Notes: generated from the letters alone by a model not told the origin. A stretch of 64,000 nt of DNA from Megaleporinus macrocephalus (GCA_021613375.1 CM038719.1:41108620-41172619), one strand, 5' to 3'. Shown: positions 35,728-49,357, numbered from the stretch's first letter. Translations and numbers: made by a program.

Positions 35728-35901
35728 TCATTGGTGGGGCAGCTCGGGGGAGGGCTTCTTTTTCAGAGTGTCTATGATGGACTGGACGCCCCGCTTCACG
35801 CTGGTGGTGACTCGGCGAGTGACCGACTCCGACTGGGGCGGAGACGAGGAAGCTGCCTTTTGGGAGGGAGAGCGAGCGACCAGGCATTTCTGGTACCGGA
35901 G
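35728..35901 (-). CDS. apbb2: APBB2 terminal exon (end of PTB2 and C-terminus)
   Basis: On the minus strand: LRYQKCLVARSPSQK (last helix of PTB2), then SVTRRVTTSVKRGV and SIIDTLKKKPSPELPHQ, stop TGA at 35730-35728. Human APBB2 has LRYQKCLVARPPSQK, SVTRRVTTNVKRGV and LIDTLKQK at the same place. The acceptor is CTCAG|CTC, phase 0, matching the phase-0 donor of the exon at 40919-40737. PTB2 of FE65 proteins binds the NPTY motif in the APP cytoplasmic tail; this helix closes the peptide groove. The acceptor's pyrimidine tract is a (CT)n microsatellite. Confidence 0.95.
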   Translation of the reverse strand, partial: LRYQKCLVARSPSQKAASSSPPQSESVTRRVTTSVKRGVQSIIDTLKKKPSPELPHQ

Positions 35902-35903
35902 CT

Positions 35904-35904
<1 letters not shown>

Positions 35905-35937
<33 letters not shown>

Positions 35938-35942
35938 GAGAC

Positions 35943-35974
<32 letters not shown>

Positions 35975-35975
35975 C
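35905..35975. repeat. (GA)n microsatellite forming the APBB2 last-exon polypyrimidine tract
   Basis: Plus-strand (GA)n with GACAGA interruptions; on the minus (sense) strand it is (CT)n ending CTCTCTCTCAG exactly at the splice acceptor. Confidence 0.93.
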
Positions 35976-36029
35976 AGTAAATATAGAAGTTGGGGTGAGA
36001 GTACAAGTAGTAAAGGTTTGGTTAAATGA

Positions 36030-36712
36030 CCGTACTGACCACTACACCACCGTACTAACCACTACACCACCATACTAACCACTACACCACCATATTAACC
36101 ACTACACCACCATACTGACCACTACATCACCCTACTAACCACTACACCACCCTACTAACCACTACATCACCGTACTAACCACTACACCACCGTACTAACC
36201 ACTACATCACCATACTAACCACTACATCACCATACTGACCACTACACCACCATACTAACCACTACACCACCATACTGACCACTACACCACCGTACTGACC
36301 AATACACCACCCTACTAACCACTACACCACCCTACTAACCACTACATCACCGTACTAACCACTACACCACCGTACTAACCACTACACCACCATACTGACC
36401 ACTACACCACCATACTGACCACTACACCACCATACTAACCACTACACCACCGTACTAACCACTACACCATCGTACTAACCACTACACCACCGTACTAACC
36501 ACTACACCACCGTACTAACCACTACACCACCCTACTAACCACTACACCACCCTACTAACCACTACATCACCATACTAACCACTACACCACCATACTAACC
36601 ACTACACCACCATACTAACCACTACACCACCATACTAACCACTACACCACCATACTAACCACTACACCACCCTACTAACCACTACATCACCATACTAACC
36701 ATTACCGTAAAA
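36030..36712 (-). repeat. 20-bp A-box minisatellite (array 2, inverted)
   Basis: About 34 copies of actacaccaccatactaacc, the reverse complement of the unit in arrays 1 and 3. It lies in the last APBB2 intron, with the A-box strand co-linear with APBB2 transcription. No SINE body is attached at either end. Confidence 0.95.
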
Positions 36713-37504
36713 CGTCATTACCAACACATAACCTGTTGAGATGGTAAAGACATTTGTTGATGGTAATGACAGGATTTTAATTTAATCATCAGTATCTTTT
36801 AAATTATTTAGAAATTAGTGAGTTCATGTGAGTTCAGAATGAAATTCTAGTGAAATGTGTTACTTTGTGTGTATTAGTTTTTAGACGGCGGTTAAACCAG
36901 CATTTCTTCTGCGTTAGTGGTTCAGTGCTCTGAAGAGCTGCTCCTCACGAAGCTGCTATAGCTAACACAGTAGCGCTATCAGTTTTCACTCACACACAAA
37001 ACTGAAGCCCTCCAGAAGTCTCGTCACAGTGAGTTCATTCAAACTAGATCACAAGTCTGGGCTCCTGAGTAGTTTCTTTAAAGTATAACCAGAACACTGA
37101 CCAAAGCCATCTATACAGATCAAACACAGCATGAGCCTTAATCTCTCCTCAGAATAGCTTCTGATATGAGCAACAGAAACGTTTCTGATGATGTCTTGAC
37201 ATGTGGTTCATCTCTTCTTGAGTACTAAACTTGTATTTCAAAAAAATGTTCAAAGTCATTATGAAATACCGCTTATCACTGCATACATATTATCTCTTCT
37301 GTTGCATTATAAAGACAGGACGCCACTCAGTCCAGCCTTACAAAACTACTCATTACTCAGGTAGAAGTAGAGACACCAGTGTTTAAAAATACTTCTGTAG
37401 AAGTTAAAGTATCAACTGAAGCTTTTTACTCCAGTAAAAGTATAAAAGTACTGCTTTCAGAACTACTAAAAGTATAAAAGTAAAAGTAATGTAAAGAACA
37501 AGTA
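36713..37504. other. APBB2 last intron; AAAAGTA-rich element at 37380-37504
   Basis: Mostly featureless. 37380-37504 contains TTTTTACTCCAGTAAAAGTA and repeated AAAAGTATAAAAGTA, typical of a common fish repeat. The next array is clearly an amplified piece of the same style of sequence. Confidence 0.5.
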
Positions 37505-40290
37505 CTACTGTAAATGTAAGGAGTAGAAAGTACTGATAATGGAGTGTAAATGTAAGGAGTAGAAAGTACTGATAATGGAGTGTAAATGTAAGGAGTAGAA
37601 AGTACTGATAATGGAGTGTAAATGTAAAGAGTAGAAAGTACTGATAATGGAGTGTAAATGTAAGGAGTAGAAAGTACTGATAATGGAGTGTACATGTAAG
37701 GAGTAGAAAGTACTGATAATGGAGTGTAAACGCGAGGAGTAGAAAGTACTGATAATGTAGTGTAAATGTGAGGAGTAGAAAGTACTGATAATGGAGTGTA
37801 AATGTAAGGAGTAGAAAGTACTGATGATGGAGTGTACATGTAAGGAGTAGAAAGTACTGATAATGAAGTGTACATGTAAGGAGTAGAAAGTACTGATAAT
37901 GGAGTGTAAATGTAATGAGTAGAAAGTACTGATAATGGAGTGTAAATGTAAGGAGTAGAAAGTACTGATAATGGAGTGTAAATGTAATGAGTAGAAAGTA
38001 CTGATAATGGAGTGTAAATGTAAGGAGTAGAAAGTACTGATAATGGAGTGTAAACGCAAGGAGTAGAAAGTACTGATAATGTAGTGTAAATGTAAGGAGT
38101 AGAAAGTAATGATAATGGAGTGTAAATGTAAGGAGTAGAAAGTACTGATAATGGAGTGTAAATGTAAGAAGTAGAAAGTACTGATAATGGATTGTAAATG
38201 TAAGGAGTAGAAAGTACTGATAATGGAGTGTAAATGTAAGGACTATAAAGTACTGATAATGGAGTGTAAATGTAAGGACTATAAAGTACTGATAATGGAG
38301 TGTAAATGTAAGAGTAGAAAATACTGATAATGGAGTGTAAATGTAAGGAGTAGAAAGTACTGATAATGGAGTGTACATGTAAGGAGTAGAAAGTACTGAT
38401 AATGGAGTGTAAACGCAAGGAGTAGAAAGTACTGATAATGTAGTGTAAATGTAAGGAGTAGAAAGTACTGATAATGGAGTGTAAATGTAAGGAGTAGAAA
38501 GTACTGATAATGGATTGTAAATGTAAGGAGTAGAAAGTACTGATAATGGAGTGTAAATGTAAGGACTATAAAGTACTGATAATGGAGTGTAAATGTAAGG
38601 AGTAGAAAGTACTGATAATGGAGTGTAAATGTAAGGAGTAGAAAGTACTGATAATGTAGTGTAAATGTAAGGAGTAGAAAGTACTGATAATGGAGTGTAA
38701 ATGTAAGGAGTAGAAAGTACTGATAATGGAGTGTAAATGTAATGAGTAGAAAGTACTGATAATGGAGCGTAAATGTAAGGAGTAGAAAGTACTGATAATG
38801 GAGTGAAAATGTAAGGAGTAGAAAGTACTGATAATGGAGTGTAAATGTAAAGAGTAGAAAGTACTGATAATGGAGTGTAAATATAAGGAGTAGAAAGTAC
38901 TGATAATGGAACGTAAATGTAAGGAGTAGAAAGTACTGATAATGGAGCGTAAATGTAAGGAGTAGAAAGTACTAATAATGGAGTGTAAATGTAAGGAGTA
39001 GAAAGTACTGATAATGGAGTGTAAATATAAGGAGTAGAAAGTACTGATAATGGAGTGTAAATGTAAAGAGTAGAAAGTACTGATAATGGAGTGTAAATGT
39101 AAAGAGTAGAAAGTACTGATAATGGAGTGTAAATGTAAAGAGTAGAAAGTACTGATAATGGAGTGTAAATGTAAAGAGTAGAAAGTACTGATAATGGAGT
39201 GTAAATGTAAAGAGTAGAAAGTACTGATAATGTAGTGTAAATGTAAGGAGTAGAAAGTACTGATAATGGAGTGTAAATGTAAGGACTATAAAGTACTGAT
39301 AATGGAGTGTAAATGTAAGGAGTAGAAAGTACTGATAATGGAGTGTAAATGTAAGGAGTAGAAAGTACTGATAATGTAGTGTAAATGTAAGGAGTAGAAA
39401 GTACTGATAATGGAGTGTAAATGTAAGGAGTAGAAAGTACTGATAATGGAGTGTAAATGTAAGGAGTAGAAAGTACTGATAATGGAGCGTAAATGTAAGG
39501 AGTAGAAAGTACTGATAATGGAGCGTAAATGTAAGGAGTAGAAAGTACTGCTAATGGAGCGTAAATGTAAGGAGTATAAAGTACTGATAATGGAGTGAAA
39601 ATGTAAGGAGTAGAAAGTACTGATAATGGAGTGTAAATGTAAAGAGTAGAAAGTACTGATAATGGAGTGTAAATATAAGGAGTAGAAAGTACTGATAATG
39701 GAACGTAAATGTAAGGAGTAGAAAGTACTGATAATGGAGCGTAAATGTAAGGAGTAGAAAGTACTGATAATGGAGTGTAAATGTAAGGAGTAGAAAGTAC
39801 TGATAATGGAGTGTAAATATAAGGAGTAGAAAGTACTGATAATGGAGTGTAAATGTAAAGAGTAGAAAGTACTGATAATGGAGTGTAAATGTAAAGAGTA
39901 GAAAGTACTGATAATGGAGTGTAAATGTAAAGAGTAGAAAGTACTGATAATGGAGTGTAAATGTAAAGAGTAGAAAGTACTGATAATGGAGTGTAAATGT
40001 AAAGAGTAGAAAGTACTGATAATGTAGTGTAAATGTAAGGAGTAGAAAGTACTGATAATGGAGTGTAAATATAAGGAGTAGAAAGTACTGATAATGGAGT
40101 GTAAATGTAAAGAGTAGAAAGTACTGATAATGGAGTGTAAATGTAAGGAGTAGAAAGTACTGATAATGGTGTGTAAATGTAAGGAGTAGAAAGTACTGAT
40201 AATGGAGCATAAATGTAAGGAGTAGAGATAATAAAAGTAAATGTAAGGAGTAGAAAGTACTGATAATGGAGTGTAAATGTAAGGAGTAGA
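37505..40290. repeat. 36-bp minisatellite, 2.8 kb
   Basis: About 77 copies of a 36-bp unit containing GTAAATGTAAGGAGTAGAAA and GTACTGATAATGGAGT. Large blocks recur (the variant order at 38780-39240 returns at 39580-40060), so a segment of about 800 bp was duplicated. The 12-codon period keeps minus-strand frames open; these are not genes. Confidence 0.97.
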
Positions 40291-40736
40291 GATAATAAAA
40301 AATATTACTAATAAACCTGTTTATTATTATATCTCTTTTAAATACAGTCTTTGTGTAAAACCATAGAAGAACCTTTCATTTCAGTGGACAGTTCTTTATA
40401 GAATCATATATCACATTATGTATAAATCTCTCATTCATAGAACCAAAAGTGTTCTCTCTCTGGCATCACTCAAAGAACCTTATTTAATCTTATTGAGTTT
40501 ATTGAATCATGTTATTATTAAATCTGTGGTTGTTTCTAATGCTACATCTGCAGTTTTACACTCAGAGCAGCTACAATAACTTGGTAATATACTTTAACTA
40601 TTGATCTACATCATCAATCAGTTGTAATAAATATGCAAATTAGAGAGTCATTTTATGTCCCCTACGTTATTTTCATATGAGGAGCTCATTAATTTTTCTA
40701 ATTGCACCGGGGCGCCTGTTTGTGAAAGATACTCAC
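40291..40736. other. APBB2 intron, no further exon
   Basis: AT-rich single-copy-looking sequence between the array and the exon; donor GTGAGT at 40736-40731. Confidence 0.6.
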
Positions 40737-40919
40737 CACACAGGCGGACTGCACTGCCTCCGAAACAGTCCCTGCGTTGGGTTCACACCAGAACACGTGA
40801 CACTGGAAGTGCTGGTTTCCCGTGTCCATGATGAAGGCGAATGAGTGCACGTCACGGCCCACTCCCATAAACGACAGGAAACGAACACGACACTCCACCA
40901 GGACTTCTTCCTCCTCCTC
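40737..40919 (-). CDS. apbb2: APBB2 exon: core of PTB2
   Basis: The 61 codons begin [20 protein letters not shown] and continue with [20 protein letters not shown] and [19 protein letters not shown]. This is nearly identical to human APBB2 ([48 protein letters not shown]). It forms the central beta sheet and part of the C-terminal helix of PTB2. Acceptor TTTCCAG|GAG, donor GTG|GTGAGT; both ends are phase 0 and join KEK before and LRYQK after. A 28-bp minisatellite begins only about 40 bp upstream of the acceptor in the sense direction. Confidence 0.97.
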
Positions 40920-40963
40920 CTGGAAACAGCACAGGACAACTCCGGGTTTCACACGGGTCAGAT

Positions 40964-43900
40964 AGAGCTACACTATATATATCACTCAGACAGAGCTACA
41001 CTTTATACATCACTCAGAGCTACACTTTATATATCACTCAGACAGAGCTACACTTTATACATCACTCAGAGCTACACTTTATACATCACTCAGATAGAGC
41101 TACACTTTATATATCACTCAGACAGAGCTACAGTTTATACATCACTCAGACAGAGCTACAGTTTATACATCACTCAGACAGAGCTACAGTTTATACATCA
41201 CTCAGACAGAGCTACAGTTTATACATCACTCAGACAGAGCTACAGTTTATACATCACTCAGACAGAGCTACTTCATACATCACTCAGACAGAGCTACAGT
41301 TTATACATCACTCAGACAGAGCTACAGTTTATACATCACTCAGACAGAGCTACAGTTTATATATCACTCAGACAGAGCTACAGTTTATACATCACTCAGA
41401 CAGAGCTACTTCATACATCACTCAGACAGAGCTACACTTTATATATCACTCAGAGCTACACTTTATACATCACTCAGATAGAGCTACACTTTATATATCA
41501 CTCAGACAGAGCTACAGTTTATACATCACTCAGACAGAGCTACAGTTTATACATCACTCAGACAGAGCTACAGTTTATACATCACTCAGACAGAGCTACA
41601 GTTTATACATCACTCAGACAGAGCTACACTTTATACATCACTCAGACAGAGCTACACTTTATACATCACTCAGACAGAGCTACACTTTATACATCACTCA
41701 GACAGAGCTACACTTTATACATCACTCAGACAGAGCTACACTTTATACATCACTCAGACAGAGCTACACTTTATACATCACTCAGACAGAGCTACACTTT
41801 ATACATCACTCAGACAGAGCTACACTATATACATCACTCAGACAGAGCTACACTTTATACATCACTCAGACAGAGCTACACTATATACATCACTCAGACA
41901 GAGCTACACTTTATACATCACTCAGACAGAGCTACACTTTATACATCACTCAGACAGAGCTACACTTTATACATCACTCAGACAGAGCTACACTTTATAC
42001 ATCACTCAGACAGAGCTACACTATATACATCACTCAGACAGAGCTACACTATATACATCACTCAGACAGAGCTACACTTTATACATCACTCAGACAGAGC
42101 TACACTTTATACATCACTCAGACAGAGCTACACTATATATATCACTCAGACAGAGCTACACTTTATATATCACTCAGACAGAGCTACACTATATATATCA
42201 CTCAGACAGAGCTACACTTTATACATCACTCAGACAGAGCTACACTTTATACATCACTCAGAGCTACATTTTATATATCACTCAGACAGAGCTACACTTT
42301 ATACATCACTCAGACAGAGCTACACTTTATACATCACTCAGACAGAGCTACACTTTATACATCACTCAGACAGAGCTACACTATATATATCACTCAGACA
42401 GAGCTACACTATATATCACTCAGACAGAGCTACACTTTATACATCACTCAGACAGAGCTACACTTTATACATCACTCAGACAGAGCTACACTTTATACAT
42501 CACTCAGACAGAGCTACACTTTATACATCACTCAGACAGAGCTACACTTTATACATCACTCAGACAGAGCTACACTTTATACATCACTCAGACAGAGCTA
42601 CACTTTATACATCACTCAGACAGAGCTACACTATATATATCACTCAGACAGAGCTACACTTTATACATCACTCAGACAGAGCTACACTTTATACATCACT
42701 CAGACAGAGCTACACTTTATACATCACTCAGACAGAGCTACACTTTATACATCACTCAGACAGAGCTACACTTTATACATCACTCAGACAGAGCTACACT
42801 TTATATATCACTCAGCCAGAGCTACACTCTATATATCACTCAGACAGAGCTACACTTTATATATCACTCAGACAGAGTTACACTATATATATATATCACT
42901 CAGACAGAGCTACACTTTTTATATCACTCAGAGCTACACTTTATATATCACTCAGACAGAGCTACACTTTATACATCACTCAGACAGAGCTACACTTTAT
43001 ACATCACTCAGACAGAGCTACACTTTATATATCACTCAGACAGAGCTACACTTTTTATATCACTCAGAGCTACACTTTTTATATCACTCAGAGCTACACT
43101 TTATATATCACTCAGACAGAGCTACACTTTATACATCACTCAGACAGAGCTACACTATATATAATCACTCTGACAGAGCTACAGTTTATACATCACTCAG
43201 ACAGAGCTACACTTTATATATCACTCAGACAGAGCTACACTTTATATATCACTCAGACAGAGCTACACTTTATATATCACTCAGACAGAGCTACACTATA
43301 TATAATCACTCTGACAGAGCTACAGTTTATACATCACTCAGACAGAGCTACACTTTATACATCACTCAGACAGAGCTACACTTTATATATCACTCTGACA
43401 GAGCTACAGTTTATACATCACTCAGACAGAGCTACACTTTTTATATCACTCAGAGCTACACTTTTTATATCACTCAGAGCTACACTTTATATATCACTCA
43501 GACAGAGCTACACTTTATACATCACTCAGACAGAGCTACACTTTATACATCACTCAGACAGAGCTACACTATATATAATCACTCAGACAGAGCTACACTA
43601 TATATAATCACTCTGACAGAGCTACACTTTATATATCACTCAGACAGAGCTACACTTTATATATCACTCAGACAGAGCTACACTTTATATATCACTCAGA
43701 CAGAGCTACACTATATATAATCACTCTGACAGAGCTACAGTTTATACATCACTCAGACAGAGCTACACTTTATATATCACTCAGACAGAGCTACACTATA
43801 CATCACTCAGACAGAGCTACACTATATATATATACATCACTCAGACAGAGCTACACTTTATAAATCACTCAGACAGAGCTACACTATATATATATCACTC

Positions 43901-46622
43901 AGACAGAGCTACACTTTATATATCACTCAGACAGAGCTACACTTTATACATCACTCAGACAGAGCTACACTATATATATATCACTCAGACAGAGCTACAG
44001 TTTATACACCACTCAGACAGAGCTACAGTTTATACACCACTCAGACAGAGCTACAGTTTATACATCACTCAGACAGAGCTACACTTTATACATCACTCAG
44101 ACAGAGCTACACTTTATACATCACTCAGACAGAGCTACACTTTATACATCACTCAGACAGAGCTACACTATATATATCACTCAGACAGAGCTACACTATA
44201 TATAATCACTCTGACAGAGCTACAGTTTATATATCACTCAGACAGAGGTACACTTTATATATCACTCAGACAGAGCTACACTTTATATATCACTCAGACA
44301 GAGCTAAACTTTATATATCACTCAGACAGAGCTACACTATATATAATCACTCTGACAGAGCTACAGTTTATACATCACTCAGACAGAGGTACACTTTATA
44401 TATCACTCAGACAGAGCTACACTTTATATATCACTCAGACAGAGCTAAACTTTATATATCACTCAGACAGAGCTACACTATATATAATCACTCTGACAGA
44501 GCTACACTTTATATATCACTCAGACAGAGCTACACTATACATCACTCAGACAGAGCTACACTTTATACATCACTCAGACAGAGCTACACTTTATACATCA
44601 CTCAGACAGAGCTACACTTTATATATCACTCAGACAGAGTTACACTATATATAATCACTCAGACAGAGCTACACTTTATATCACTCAGAGCTACACTTTA
44701 TATATCACTCAGACAGAGCTACACTATATATATATCACTCAGACAGAGCTACACTTTATATATCACTCAGACAGAGCTACACTTTATACATCACTCAGAC
44801 AGAGCTACACTTTATATATCACTCAGACAGAGCTACACTTTATACATCACTCAGACAGAGCTACACTTTATACATCACTCAGAGCTGCACTTTATATATC
44901 ACTCAGACAGAGCTACACTTTATATATCACTCAGACAGAGCTACACTTTATATATCACTCAGAGCTACACTTTATATATCACTCAGACAGAGCTACACTT
45001 TATATATCACTCAGACAGAGTTACACTATATATATATCACTCAGAGCTACACTTTATACATCACTCAGACAGAGCTACACTTTATACATCACTCAGACAG
45101 AGCTACACTTTATATATCACTCAGACAGAGTTACACTATATATAATCACTCAGACAGAGCTACACTTTATATCACTCAGAGCTACACTTTATACATCACT
45201 CAGACAGAGCTACACTTTATATATCACTCAGACAGAGTTACACTATATATATATCACTCAGATAGAGCTACACTTTATACAACACCCAGACAGAGCTACA
45301 CTATATATATATATCACTCAGACAGAGCTACACTTTATATATCACTCAGACAGAGCTACACTTTATACATCACTCAGACAGAGCTACACTTTATACATCA
45401 CTCAGACAGAGCTACACTTTATACACCACTCAGACAGAGCTACTTCATACATCACTCAGACAGAGCTACACTTTATATATCACTCAGACAGAGCTACACT
45501 TTATACATCACTCAGACAGAGCTACACTTTATACATCACTCAGACAGAGCTACACTTTATACATCACTCAGACAGAGCTACACTTTATACATCACTCAGA
45601 CAGAGCTACACTTTATATATCACTCAGACAGAGCTACACTTTATATATCACTCAGACAGAGCTACACTTTATATATCACTCAGACAGAGCTACACTTTAT
45701 ACACCACTCAGACAGAGCTACTTCATACATCACTCAGACAGAGCTACACTTTATATCACTCAGACAGAGCTACTTCATACATCACTCAGACAGAGCTACA
45801 CTTTATATATCACTCAGACAGAGCTACACTTTATACATCACTCAGACAGAGCTTCACTTTATACATCACTCAGACAGAGCTACACTTTATACAACACTCA
45901 GACAGAGCTACACTATATATATATATCACTCAGACAGAGCTACACTTTATACATCACTCAGACAGAGCTACACTTTATACATCACTCAGACAGAGCTACA
46001 CTTTATACATCACTCAGACAGAGCTACACTTCATACATCACTCAGACAGAGCTACACTTTATATATCACTCAGACAGAGCTACACTTTATACATCACTCA
46101 GACAGAGCTACACTTTATACATCACTCAGACAGAGCTACACTTTATACATCACTCAGACAGAGCTACACTTTATATATCACTTAGACAGAGCTACACTTT
46201 ATACATCACTCAGACAGAGCTACAGTTTATATATCACTCAGACAGAGCTACACTTTATATATCACTCAGACAGAGCTACACTTTATACATCACTCAGACA
46301 GAGCTACACTTTATACATCACTCAGACAGAGCTACACTTTATATATCACTTAGACAGAGCTACACTTTATATATCACTCAGACAGAGCTACACTTTATAC
46401 ATCACTCAGACAGAGCTACACTTTATACATCACTCAGACAGAGCTACACTATATATAATCACTCAGACAGAGCTACACTTTATATATCACTCAGACAGAG
46501 CTACACTTTATATATCACTCAGACAGAGCTACACTTTATATATCACTTAGACAGAGCTACACTTTATACACCACTCAGACAGAGCTACAGTTTATACATC
46601 ACTCAGATAGAGCTACACTTAT
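40964..46622. repeat. 28-bp minisatellite, 5.7 kb
   Basis: About 200 copies of a 28-bp unit (CATCACTCAGACAGAGCTAC plus ACTTTATA) with TATATA-length variants and some deleted units (CTTCATA). Marker variants with AATCACTCTGACAGAG recur roughly every 140 bp (five units) between 43150 and 44500, a local higher-order pattern. As 28 is not a multiple of 3 and units lack stops in all plus frames, a 920-codon open frame (40845-43607) results. I reject it as a gene. Confidence 0.98.
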
Positions 46623-47865
46623 AGATAAAGCTCTAATGACTATGTTTAAGGAACATATCTCTGGAATCATCTGCTCGTTAGGCTCCCTTAATCGATTTGT
46701 GTCTGTACGTGTAAGACTCTGCCGGCTGCCCTGATCACCGATATTGACGTATTAATATCAGTTTCATTGACGTTCGCTCCGCCTGCCTGGCACTTCTTTA
46801 ACCGCGTGACCAATGAAAAGTGCTGCCTTGCACTATCCAGATCTCTTCACCTGAACTTTTACTCTTTAACGCAAAGCCTTTGGCTTCAAGAGTTTAGCTG
46901 AAGACGTATCCCACCGCAGTTCGGAAACGAAGAAATGGGAAGCGATTAGGAGATTTCTTAGTAAAGACCAGAGACGGATGATGAAAGAGAGGACGTCGAC
47001 TCAGACAGACCTACAGGACATGAACCCGTTTACCAAATAAGTTCAAACTGAGGCCTCACAGTAAACAACAACAACGACGTATTCAGACTTTAGATATTTA
47101 CACTGACTGTTATGATCTATTTCAATCCAAGATCCAATTCGTTACGATAACACTAAACTATGTATATACACAATCATCACTTATTTACTTTCTACTGGGA
47201 ATTTTTATTAACAATTAAATATCTTTTTGAAAGGTTTAGATTTATCATAACATTTTTAAATAAAAAAAAACAGTTTATTTAAAAATGCTGGCCCACATTT
47301 TTTCATGTCTTTACCGAAACACAGTGTTTTAGAGCCAGAAGTGTGACTCACTGTCTCATGGTTACATGGTGATCGGAGATGAATCCCAATGTTTTTTAAT
47401 AAATGTGTCTGAAAATCAGTGTGAAACATTTACAGGTGTCACTACACCCTCGAGTGCATTACTGTGTCACCCCCATATTCCAGCATTAGGATGGGACAGT
47501 TTTAGCTCACTCCCACTATCCATAAAGACTGAGTCAGAGACTGCCTCAGTCAGAGACTGCCTCAGTCAGAGACTGCCCCTACCTGTGCAGTTACTAAATG
47601 TTTGTTTACGATGTTAGCCTGCTCTATGCTGTGCGCCAAAGCCTAACATCACTATTACTGTCTTCATGATGGACTCATTTTATTAGACTCAGAGGAGGAC
47701 GGGTCTCCCCTTGTGAGTCTTGGTTCCTCCCAAGGTTTCGCCTCCAGTTTTAAGGGAGTGGCTCTGGAGCCAATTATAATTGGAGTTCATAATAATTGAA
47801 GTTCATTCACAAGCTTTCCCTTTCTAGTGACTAATATTTTTCCAGACAGGAAACTTTTATTTACT
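46623..47865. other. APBB2 intron, no exon; minor repeats
   Basis: Single-copy-looking. 47527-47580 holds three copies of a 17-18-bp unit (CAGTCAGAGACTGCCT). 47690-47770 is a fragment of the retroelement tail at 13663 (CTTGGTTCCTCCCAAGGTTT). 46700-46900 could be conserved noncoding sequence but cannot be judged from one genome. Confidence 0.45.
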
Positions 47866-48790
47866 CAGTAAACACTTTATTATTAAATATTAATCAGTAT
47901 TAAAAGAGTAAGTAGAACTTTTACACTTTATTATTAAATATTAATCAGTATTAATAGAGTAAGTAGTGCTTTTACACTTTATTATTAAATATTAATCAGT
48001 ATTAATAGAGTAAGTAGTGCTTTTACACTTTATTATTAAATATTAAACAGTATTAATAGAGTAAGTAGTACTTTTACACTTTATTATTAAATATTAAACA
48101 GTATTAATAGAGTAAGTAGAGCTTTTACACTTTATTATTAAATATTAATCAGTATTAATAGAGTAAGTAGAGCTTTTACACTTTATTATTAAATATTAAT
48201 CAGTATTAATAGAGTAAGTAGAGCTTTTACACTTTATTATTAAATATTAAACAGAATTAATAGAGTAAGTAGAGCTTTTACACTTTATTATTAAATATTA
48301 AACAGTATTAATAGAGGAAGTAGAGCTTTTACACTTTATTATTAAATATTAAACAGTATTAATAGAGTAAGTAGAGCTTTTACACTTTATTATTAAATAT
48401 TAATCAGTATTAATAGAGTAAGTAGTGCTTTTACACTTTACTATTAAATATTAATCAGTATTAATAGAGTAAGTAGTGCTTTTACACTTTATTATTAAAT
48501 ATTAATCAGTATTAATAGAGTAAGTAGTGCTTTTACACTTTATTATTAAATATTAATCAGTATTAATAGAGTAAGTAAAGCTTTTACACTTTATTATTAA
48601 ATATTAATCATTATTAATAGAGTAAGTAGTGCTTTTACACTTTATTATTAAATATTAATCAGTATTAATAGAGTAAGTAGAGCTTTTATACTTTATTATT
48701 AAATATTAATTAGTATTAATAGAGTAAGTAGAGCTTTTACACTTTATTATTAAATATTAATCAGTATTAATAGAGTAAGTAGTGCTTTTT
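47866..48790. repeat. 51-bp minisatellite
   Basis: About 18 copies of an AT-rich 51-bp unit (TTTTACACTTTATTATTAAA, TATTAATCAGTATTAATAGA, GTAAGTAGAGC). Variants GTAGTGC and GTAGAGC group in runs. GAGTAAGTA resembles a 5' splice site on the plus strand, but the gene is on the minus strand. Confidence 0.96.
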
Positions 48791-49241
48791 CATATGTCAG
48801 TGTGTTTATTTAACTCTTTCCAAGCTTCTCCTAAACAACCCAGTATTATTATCAGTTCTCATCTAATACCTGCTTTGACTGCTCAGTACTTCATTAAGAT
48901 AAATCAAGATTTGCTGCTGAAGGAACTGAACACATTCATACAATGTCTGGGGCGTCCAGGAGAAATCTGGAACCTAACTTTGTTCTTCAAACTGGATCAA
49001 GATCTGATCTACTTCTCTCACAATAACATATTCATGTTACTTTGTATTGTATGTCTGATTATTTATCTGTTTTAATCAGATCTGGTGGTGAAGATACACT
49101 TATTGATCAGATAAAGGCTTTTACACTATCAGATCAGGAGCCTCAGACTTTAACACAGTAGTGTATATGTAAATATTCTGTGGATGGAGAACAAAAGAAG
49201 AGGAGGAGGAGGAGAGAGAATCCTGTGGAGATGCAGCTCAC
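48791..49241. other. APBB2 intron downstream of exon 49357-49242
   Basis: No exon seen; donor GTGAGC at 49241-49236 followed (sense) by pyrimidine-rich sequence. Confidence 0.5.
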
Positions 49242-49357
49242 CTTCTCTTTGATAACGCTGACCGTAGCATCTTCCACATTAAGCAGGACTGCCGTCCAGT
49301 CCTCCTTCCCCGTGGACGAGAGCAGACTGTCGATCGCCCCATTTATAATGTCCATCC
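49242..49357 (-). CDS. apbb2: APBB2 exon: second part of PTB2
   Basis: With the split Gly codon it reads GMDIINGAIDSLLSSTGKED then WTAVLLNVEDATVSVIKEK. Human APBB2 has GMDILNSAIENLMTSSNKED followed by ..NVADATVTVISEK. This covers the first helix of PTB2 and the following strands. Acceptor CTTTCAG|GG at 49358/49357 (two bases complete the Gly codon begun in the exon at 51047-50964). Donor AAG|GTGAGC, phase 0. Length 116 nt. Confidence 0.95.

Noticed and set aside
37404..40210. Long minus-strand frames (184-330 codons) rich in Tyr/Ser/Leu/Phe
   Set aside because: Translation of the 36-bp array in an APBB2 intron; repeated peptide only, no gene features.
40845..43607. 920-codon open frame with a 28-residue periodic sequence
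   Set aside because: It is produced by a 28-bp tandem array lacking stops in all plus frames; it starts antisense over an APBB2 exon and has no promoter, splice or domain support.
40964..46622. CRISPR-like array of 28-bp repeats
   Set aside because: Units are contiguous with no unique spacers, the genome is eukaryotic and there are no cas genes.
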